Notes under the pieces: generated by a model
Databases searched by the model: none
What the model saw: the letters and a program-made list of their open reading frames with translations, nothing else
Told to the model about the DNA's origin: nothing
Origin: G039029935 sp039029935
Lineage (GTDB): Bacteria; Chloroflexota; Anaerolineae; Caldilineales; Caldilineaceae
Assembly: GCA_039029935.1 (NCBI GenBank)
Contig: JBCCFC010000070.1
Coordinates: forward strand, 1 to 20,241
Direction of reading: 5' to 3'
DNA length: 20,241 bases
Translations under genes and position numbers: made by a program
Part shown: positions 14,943 to 20,241 of the stretch, piece after piece
How positions within the stretch are numbered: the stretch's first letter is position 1
How the letters are laid out: each line of letters begins with the position of its first letter

Positions 14943-15716
14943 GTGCAAAAAGGAAGGTGTATCACGCAATCATATTCATTTTTAGACCAGCACCCCATTA
15001 GCGATTACCCAGGTGTTTATACCAGCACAATGCCTGCCTACGAGGACATTGTACTCATTGCGCTAAACAAACTGCGCCCAGAGCCACATAATAGCTATTT
15101 CCAATTGTTTGTAAGTGATAAAAAGGTCCGTGAGCGCGCCTTTGAATATGTATTGACGAAACATGCACATGAGTTGCCAGAGGATTCACATGTAAGTCAA
15201 CTTTTGACAGTCATATTTGCAATTGCAAAGGCGCATGAGTTGGAGTTGAAAGAATTGGAGGGGGATAAAATGAATGTCGAACGTGTTCTTGCTATTGGCG
15301 AAGGATTCCGCAAGAATCTGATTGCAAGTGCCACCATTGAGGAACGATTGGCTGGATTGAAGCCAGAAGAACTCTTTGCGATGTTTAAGCCAGAAGAGCG
15401 TGTCATGGGCTTGCGTCCTGAAGAACTTTTTGCGATGTTTAAACCGGAAGATCGTCTTATGGGTTTGCGTCCCGAAGAGCGTGTCATGGGCTTGCGCCCT
15501 GAAGAGCGTGTCATGGGCTTGCGCCCTGAAGAGTTGATGATGATGTTCAAACCAGAGGAACGTCTTGCGGGCTTGGACACCGAGGAAAAGCGATTGTTGC
15601 TCAAGGAATTGCAGGCGTCTCTTGCGGAAGAGGAGGCAGCAGAGTCTGAAGAGAATGTAGATGAATTGGTTGAGGATGGGGCCGACAGTGATGGGTCAGA
15701 TGTGACTGAGGAATAG
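14943..15716 (+). CDS. Protein with nine 9-residue PEER(V/L)xGLR repeats; possibly a truncated transposase/nuclease-associated protein
   Basis: 257 residues from GTG 14943; ATG 15030 is an alternative start (228 residues, MPAYEDIV...). Neither start has an ideal ribosome binding site. The N-terminal ~100 residues are mixed helical (NSYFQLFVSDKKVRERAFEY, then SHVSQLLTVIFAIAKAHELE). Residues 132-212 are nine tandem 9-residue units such as PEERVMGLR and PEELFAMFK, in part identical at the DNA level (27-bp units). The acidic tail (EEEAAESEENVDEL...) is low-complexity. Similar repeats often end proteins annotated as Rpn-type recombination-promoting nucleases or putative transposases. No PD-(D/E)XK core is visible here, so this may be a remnant lacking its catalytic N-terminus. 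Function unknown. Confidence 0.6.
   Translation: MQKGRCITQSYSFLDQHPISDYPGVYTSTMPAYEDIVLIALNKLRPEPHNSYFQLFVSDKKVRERAFEYVLTKHAHELPEDSHVSQLLTVIFAIAKAHELELKELEGDKMNVERVLAIGEGFRKNLIASATIEERLAGLKPEELFAMFKPEERVMGLRPEELFAMFKPEDRLMGLRPEERVMGLRPEERVMGLRPEELMMMFKPEERLAGLDTEEKRLLLKELQASLAEEEAAESEENVDELVEDGADSDGSDVTEE
15336..15578 (+). repeat. Nine tandem 27-bp units inside the repeat-protein gene
   Basis: The units encode IEERLAGLK, PEELFAMFK, PEERVMGLR, PEELFAMFK, PEDRLMGLR, PEERVMGLR (twice), PEELMMMFK and PEERLAGLD. Near-identical neighbouring units (around 15475-15530) point to recent unit duplication; unit number probably varies between strains. Confidence 0.85.
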
Positions 15717-15720
15717 GCAT

Positions 15721-15930
15721 ACTATCGCGCATACACTCGAAGGCGTCATGCAACCACTCCTTCAAGAATTCTGTGACGCGAATAATCTCTATCTCAATTA
15801 TCAAGCAAAAAAACGCGCAACCAGAAAAGGCAGCAAAGTGACGTGGTAGGATGATTATGGGAACAAACACGATTTAGATTATGTCATTGAGTCTGGTGGT
15901 ACAAACGATACCCTTGGTGATCCGGATCAT
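15721..15930 (+). pseudogene. Degraded N-terminal fragment of a nuclease-like protein
   Basis: In the frame starting at 15721 the translation runs TIAHTLEGVMQPLLQEFCDA..., then AKKRATRKGSKVTW, a TAG stop (15847-15849), then DDYGNKHDLDYVIESGG and GDPDH. The HDLDYV stretch after a short beta-like YGN turn resembles the catalytic-site start of restriction-endonuclease-like proteins that I have seen with a TW-x-D-x-YGNxHDLDYV pattern; the family assignment is from memory. The similarity stops at about 15930, exactly where the 15931-15964 hairpin begins, and the rest of the protein is missing. The fragment follows the repeat-protein gene by four bases in another frame. Confidence 0.4.
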
Positions 15931-15964
15931 ATAGGGCTGGCGTTCAGTACAAAACCAGCCCTAT
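15931..15964. terminator. Hairpin between the nuclease remnant and the Gly-rich gene
   Basis: A perfect 10-bp stem (atagggctgg / ccagccctat) with a 14-base loop, 37 bases past the stop of the - strand Gly-rich gene. No clear T run on either side, so termination is plausible but weakly supported. Confidence 0.45.
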
Positions 15965-16001
15965 CACGATTCGATTATGCAAAACCCAAACCAACCATAA
16001 T

Positions 16002-17405
16002 CTACGGTGCCCAATCCGCCTGCACGACAAACTGCGAGAACCCATGTGGAATGGTGACAGTTGCTGTTGCAGTGGAGGTCAACACTGTGCCCGCCAATGG
16101 TGTGGACTCGATGATGGTTGTGTCACCTGTTTCGGACAGCAGTAATACATCAACAACGGTTCCCACAGGTACACCATGCGCTTCAATCTCCAACACGGTT
16201 GAGGAGGCTTCGTTGATGACCATATCCGCAGGATTAAATCCGCCTGACGGGTTTTCAGGGACTGCTACTCCGCCAACACTGACTATGCGGAGCGGTATTT
16301 CGGTATTTGGTAGTGTGACCGCACTTGGTGTAGAGAGGTAAAAATCGGGAACTAGGTCGCCTGTAAAATTGTGGATAAATGCTTCAAGCCGAATTCGTCC
16401 ATCACCACCATTCCCTCCATTACCGCCACGGGAACCGCCTGTTGTTGAAACGCCCCCCTCGCCAGCGATTTCAGGGGCGACTAAGCGCACTGCACCACCA
16501 CTACCTCCACCTGCATCGGTGCTGCCATTGCCCCCTTTCGCCTGAATACTACCATTAAGTACAATTTTGGTTGAACTAGCAATCAATATTGCACCACCAC
16601 CGCCGCCACCACCACCGTCATTTGTGTGATAACCACCACCGCCACCTGAGCCCCCTAAAAGAGGGAGTATGAAAACATTACCGTATGAAGAGCCGCCATT
16701 ATTTGAGCTGGCATATCCATTAGCACCACCACCAGCATAGCCACCACCACCGCCACCTGCGTTTATATTGGTGCTTACAGCCAGCTTTCCACCACCGATT
16801 CCAAAACCATTTTGTCTCTTTTTACCGCCAGCATATCCTCCTGCACCGGGCAATGCATTACCAATTAGCTCGCCATTATGTCCGTTTAGATTAATTGTAC
16901 CTTCAATCGACACATTGCCTGTCGCTAACCATATGACAGGCGGCGCAAGTACCCCCGACATATCAACAACAACACCACTGGTAATCGTGACTGTTGTAAA
17001 ATGGTAGATGCCGTCTCCATCTGAATCTAGGTCTAATGTAAAGAAATCAACTGTGCCAGGTGAATTTAGCACCAACGCTCCATCAGAACCATCAGAACCA
17101 CTATCAAAGTTAATGTTGGCACGAGCGGCCTTAGTTGCAGTTTGACCTGTTGGATTTGCCGTTTGTTGCGGTTCGCTGGCTGCTGCACTCAACGATACAT
17201 CGCTGTCAACAGCCGCAATTTCTGCATTCAGTGCCCTCTCCTGCACCGCCTCTTCGATGATTTTAGGGTCAGGGCTACTATCCACTGCGGCTTGGGTTGG
17301 TGCATTGGTGTTCACAAACAATATAGACCCAACACCGATAACTGCTGCAACGATCACGCCAAGCCATAGCGTTTGTGTCATCGGTCTTGTCTTCTTTTGC
17401 ATCAT
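16002..17405 (-). CDS. Glycine-rich anchored or secreted surface protein
   Basis: 467 residues from ATG 17405, chosen because aaaggagaaa (17411-17420) is an ideal Shine-Dalgarno sequence. A longer frame from 17480 would add 25 residues with no such site. The N-terminus has a positive stretch and one hydrophobic segment (about residues 12-30), a signal or anchor. The mid-region (about 90-345) alternates short beta-type strands (GNVSIEGTINLNGHNG, GGAILIASSTKIVLNGSIQAKGG) with glycine runs up to nine long, a pattern seen in large surface proteins of environmental bacteria and likely to form a beta-helix or stalk. The C-terminal ~110 residues look like a beta-sandwich (LEIEAHGVPVGTVVDVLLLS...). 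No sortase or autotransporter signal is seen. Function unknown; the neighbouring gene also encodes an exported protein. Confidence 0.8.
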   Translation of the reverse strand: MMQKKTRPMTQTLWLGVIVAAVIGVGSILFVNTNAPTQAAVDSSPDPKIIEEAVQERALNAEIAAVDSDVSLSAAASEPQQTANPTGQTATKAARANINFDSGSDGSDGALVLNSPGTVDFFTLDLDSDGDGIYHFTTVTITSGVVVDMSGVLAPPVIWLATGNVSIEGTINLNGHNGELIGNALPGAGGYAGGKKRQNGFGIGGGKLAVSTNINAGGGGGGYAGGGANGYASSNNGGSSYGNVFILPLLGGSGGGGGYHTNDGGGGGGGGAILIASSTKIVLNGSIQAKGGNGSTDAGGGSGGAVRLVAPEIAGEGGVSTTGGSRGGNGGNGGDGRIRLEAFIHNFTGDLVPDFYLSTPSAVTLPNTEIPLRIVSVGGVAVPENPSGGFNPADMVINEASSTVLEIEAHGVPVGTVVDVLLLSETGDTTIIESTPLAGTVLTSTATATVTIPHGFSQFVVQADWAP

Positions 17406-17536
17406 TGTCTTTCTCCTTTTGAAGCAATATGGGATTGAAATGTAAGCCCATGTTGTGCCTTGTGATTTGAATGCGCACAAGGCGATAAGTCCCTTGTTGA
17501 AGGGGTTGAATAGAAGTGTTGTAAAATAAATGATCC

Positions 17537-17833
17537 CGCCGAATTCATTCGGCGTCTGCTATGCAAAGCATGCTTAACCACACGAGATGCTATCTAGTGC
17601 TATCCTGATTATGAACATTCAAAAATTAAATTGATAAAACCCGCCCTGGGTTGAAACCGCAGGGCTAAACAACAACGCCCGCTGAACCGGGCTTTGCGCG
17701 TATGGGAAAAAGGCCCATTCATGGGTCGTCGTTATGTAGCACCGACCGTTCACGGCGGTGCGAGTTTATACACAATTAATTTTTGAACCCTCATTATCAG
17801 GGTTTGCTTATCAGACTCGGATTGAAATCCGAG
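17537..17833. repeat. Cluster of hairpins sharing a TGAA/TTCA apical loop
   Basis: Six hairpins occur in the 436-base gap between two - strand genes. Loop TTCA on the + strand: 17537-17554 (7-bp stem), 17712-17727, 17739-17761 (10 bp with one bulge). Loop TGAA: 17643-17665 (one bulge), 17677-17692 (5-bp stem) and 17816-17833 (7 bp). TTCA on one strand is TGAA on the other, so all six share the loop in one orientation or the other. A seventh hairpin without this loop lies at 17786-17804. No gene is visible here. Confidence 0.7.
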
Positions 17834-17841
17834 GTGTCTTC

Positions 17842-20117
17842 TTATGGATTCGCCTGATTCTCCACGCTAAATACAGGGGCGACGGCACCACCCTCAATCA
17901 ATTGCGGATGTGACAAATTTTCAATTGAAAGCAATGACCCAATCACTTTACCTGTATCCGTTCCTGGCGGTGCTAAATTTTGTACAGAGAAAGTTGGACC
18001 CATCGTCCCTACTTGATTTTCCCCTGGTGGTGTCAGATTTTGTATGGACAATATTGTCCCGATTACTTTTCCTACATCAGCTCCCGGCGGAGCCAGATTT
18101 TGTACAGAGAATGTGGGTCCAATGGTTCCAACTTCATTATCTCCGGGTGGTGTCAAATTTTGCACACTGAGCAAATTACCCATCTTCAAACTTTGGGGCA
18201 AACTCAATGCATCCAATGGATTTGAGTTATCTGCAATTTCATCCGCATCATTAAAACCATCGCCATCCGAATCATGGTGCAGCATATCCGTGCCATAGAC
18301 AAAGACCTCTTCGACATCGGTCAAGGAATCGGCGTCCGAATTCTGCTCACCATCGGGTGTGCCATCGCCATTGCTGTCAGGGTTGTTTGCCAACGTCTCC
18401 ATGACCACCTCTTGGAAGTTGGTGACACCATCATTGTCATAGTCTTCGTCACCATCATAGGTTCCGTCATCATCGCTATCGGCATCATTGGGGTCCAGCC
18501 CAAGCACAGGCTCAAGGTCATCGGGGACACCATCTTGGTCGTTGTCTTCACCAACATCAAAGACACGGAAGGCCCAGACATGACCCTCTTCCAGTGTATT
18601 ACCTGTGAGGTCGGTCACGTCATCAGTCAAGGTGGCTCGGTAGTAGCCAGGACCAAGGTCGCCTGTGTTGAGGAAGGCGGCAGATGCTTCTTCTCGCCAT
18701 ACGATGGTTGCAGCCACCAGCGTGTCATCCGCCGTGTCAAAGACTTCATCCGCCCCCGCATCTGTCAAATAATAGCTGCTGTCGGTAAAGGATGTTGAAT
18801 CCATCTGCTCGTTGAAGAAGGCGGCAAGCGTGGCGATATTGCCCAATGCACTGCCCTGTGCGGGTGAGACACGCACCAAACGCGGTGGTGTGGCATCTGG
18901 CGAAACGTTGACAATCAGTTCATCTGTAAAGGTCGTGTTGCCGCCCGTGTCCGTAGCCTGTGCTTGCAGCGTGAAGGTGGTTTGCTCGCTCATCAACGGT
19001 GTGACAAAGCGGTATTCAAAGGGATAGCTGCCATCGGTTGAACCCAACTCACCATCGACATAAAAGGCAACGTTTCGCACCTGCACATCATCGGTGACGA
19101 CAGCCGATACACGGACCGACTTGCCCTCTTCCGCAGATGCAGGGTCAAAGTTCGTGTTCATGGTGATGGCTGGTGGGTTGCCCAATGAGTCGTAGGCGAG
19201 ATAGTTGACGACGTGCATACCGCCTGTACCGTCGGCGATGTAAGCGAGACCGTTGTGGATGGCAATGTCTTGGACGCTGCCGGGTGTTTCAAAAAGTGTT
19301 TGGAAATTGTTGGTATCACTGGGATGGCTGATATCGTGGAGATAGATATCACGTGGGTCTGTTGGGCTGAAATCACCGACTGCACCGATGCCCAAGCCGG
19401 AACCATTGGGAACGATTTTGCCCCAATTTAATTGGGTTGTGTTGCCAGTAGCGATTTGTGTTGGGCTTGTTGGGTCGCTGATGTCGTAGGTGTTGTATCC
19501 TCGATTATGGGTAACATAGGCAATTGTTTCACCGACTGCAAGTGCTCTACCATTGCTGACACTGACTGAGCCTGCTTTTTCAAACATGCCATCGGCCAAT
19601 GAAACTGTATGTAGCTTTTGCGATGTGAGTACATAGAGATAATCTCCTACGATATCTAGGTCTATAATTGCATTGTCAAACGCAAGGGATGCTAACAGTG
19701 AACCGCTTGTAATATCGACTGCTACGACTTTACCCGAACCCAATCCGACATAGGCGATGTTACCAGCGGCGACTACTGTTTCTGCATTACCCCCTAAAAC
19801 ACTTTGTGGGATTTGATTTGTAATCAAAGATGCAGGCGGGTCGCTTACATCTACAATGGATAAACCTTCGTTTCCATCTGCTACCATTACTAGCATATCA
19901 GTACAAGCAACATCTTTGCCTGCGCCTGGTGTATCTAGTTGCGTAATTGAAACCGGGTTGCGACCACTCACTACATTAAATAATGTAATTCCATCAACAC
20001 CATTTCCAACAGTTACGATATTACTAGCAACACAGATGCTAGTAGCTGCTCTTAACATTTCTATAGATGCAATCACACCTGTATCAGCAACAAAACTATC
20101 TAATGGATCTGTTCCTT
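17842..20117 (-). CDS. Large secreted multidomain protein (LVIVD propeller, Ig-like, Ca-binding repeats), 5' end missing
   Basis: The gene is cut at its 5' end by foreign DNA near 20113-20118, so the apparent start at 20181 lies in that DNA and is not real. Residues here are counted from it. Residues 40-330: LVIVD-type beta-propeller repeats (GLSIVDVSDP, YNTYDISDPTSP, MHVVNYLAYD). About 335-428: an Ig-like domain (SVRVSAVVTDD...VAFYVDGELG). 429-540: a second Ig-like domain of the Big_5 kind (DATPPRLVRVSPAQGS...FNEQMD). 546-655: acidic repeats such as DNDQDGVPDD and DSDGDGFNDADE, which match thrombospondin type 3 / EF-hand-like calcium sites. 668-779: 20-residue repeats. The role is probably adhesion or surface display. 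The signal peptide would be in the lost part. Confidence 0.85.
17845..18180 (-). repeat. C-terminal 20-residue repeats in an alternating A-B pattern
   Basis: Five 20-residue (60-bp) units and a 12-residue partial unit end the protein. A units read like GTILSIQNLTPPGENQVGTM and B units like GPTFSVQNLAPPGTDTGKVI; they alternate A-B-A-B-A'-B', a higher-order period of 120 bp. The last pair is diverged (SHPQ in place of TPPG). Together they make up the last 112 residues. Confidence 0.85.
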
Positions 20118-20240
20118 GATGCCGTTGTGCACCATCTTGACGAAGTGGCCGGAGCCGCCGTCGCCGACCCAGTCGCAGCAAGGCTCGTCGCCGGACTTGG
20201 CGCAGATGGCCTGGAAGATGGGCTTCACGTGCGGCCAGGC
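20118..20240 (-). pseudogene. gnd: Internal fragment of 6-phosphogluconate dehydrogenase (foreign DNA at window edge)
   Basis: Read from 20240 downward, 41 codons give AWPHVKPIFQAICAKSGDEP, then CCDWVGDGGSGHFVKMVHNG and Ile. This is the highly conserved cofactor/substrate-domain segment of 6-phosphogluconate dehydrogenase (E-P-C-C-D-W-V-G, G-H-F-V-K-M-V-H-N-G-I), an enzyme of the pentose phosphate pathway. After HNGI the family normally continues with E-Y-G-D-M-Q; here the sequence changes to the neighbouring gene. By hand count the segment is about 68% GC and 40 of 41 codons end in G or C, unlike the rest of the window. The N-terminal part lies beyond the window. A eukaryotic (for example algal) source is a reasonable guess. 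Confidence 0.85.
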
Positions 20241-20241
20241 G

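Noticed and set aside
15336..15578. CRISPR or tandem-repeat locus outside genes
   Set aside because: The 27-bp units have no spacers and stay in frame within an open reading frame, so they are coding repeats.
17406..17480. Longer N-terminus (start 17480) for the Gly-rich protein
   Set aside because: The extra 25 residues do not form a signal sequence, and the strong Shine-Dalgarno sequence is placed for ATG 17405.
20118..20181. ATG-type start at 20181 for the large surface protein
   Set aside because: It lies inside the GC-rich 6PGDH-like segment in another frame; the first ~22 residues are arginine-rich shadow translation.

Overview
The window reads as a piece of a bacterial genome of moderate GC content. 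The lipoprotein signal, the Shine-Dalgarno sites and the gene families are all bacterial. The mix of a polyketide synthase cassette, a two-domain M16 peptidase lipoprotein, LVIVD-propeller surface proteins and hairpin-rich intergenic DNA would suit a Chloroflexota-like or other large-genome filamentous bacterium. That placement is an inference with low to moderate confidence. The last ~124 bases do not belong to this genome: they are about 68% GC by hand count and encode an internal piece of a 6-phosphogluconate dehydrogenase whose codons nearly all end in G or C. The right edge therefore looks like a chimeric contig end, possibly algal or other eukaryotic DNA.

Left part (1-5440, + strand): an ammonium transporter gene (amt) preceded by overlapping palindromes, a sigma70-like promoter and a perfect 20-bp hairpin, and followed by a terminator. 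Next come a Phd/YefM-type antitoxin gene broken by two consecutive stop codons, and a 972-residue M16 zinc peptidase lipoprotein with a strong terminator.

Middle part (5441-14684, - strand): a small biosynthetic locus. In order of transcription it holds a free-standing acyl carrier protein, a benzoate-CoA-ligase-like adenylating enzyme, a single-module type I polyketide synthase (KS-AT-DH-KR-ACP-TE) and a small integral membrane methyltransferase-like protein. The simplest reading is that the ligase activates an aromatic (or other) carboxylic acid, possibly onto the small ACP; the PKS extends it with malonyl units, with ketoreduction and dehydration but no enoyl reduction; and the fused type-II-like thioesterase releases it. 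The PKS has its own promoter and almost no leader.

Right part (14685-20117): a repeat-bearing protein with nine 9-residue units, followed by a degraded nuclease-like fragment. Then, on the - strand, come a glycine-rich anchored surface protein and a large secreted protein (LVIVD propeller, Ig-like domains, Ca-binding acidic repeats, and C-terminal 20-residue repeats in an alternating pattern) that has lost its N-terminus at the chimeric junction.

The intergenic DNA is unusually structured: two copies of an 8-bp-periodic TCAGC/GCTGA inverted element, a 154-bp MITE-like element, a repeat shared between an intergenic region and the PKS coding sequence, a 26-bp-arm hairpin, and a cluster of six hairpins that all carry a TGAA (or TTCA) apical loop. 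I found no rRNA, tRNA or CRISPR array.
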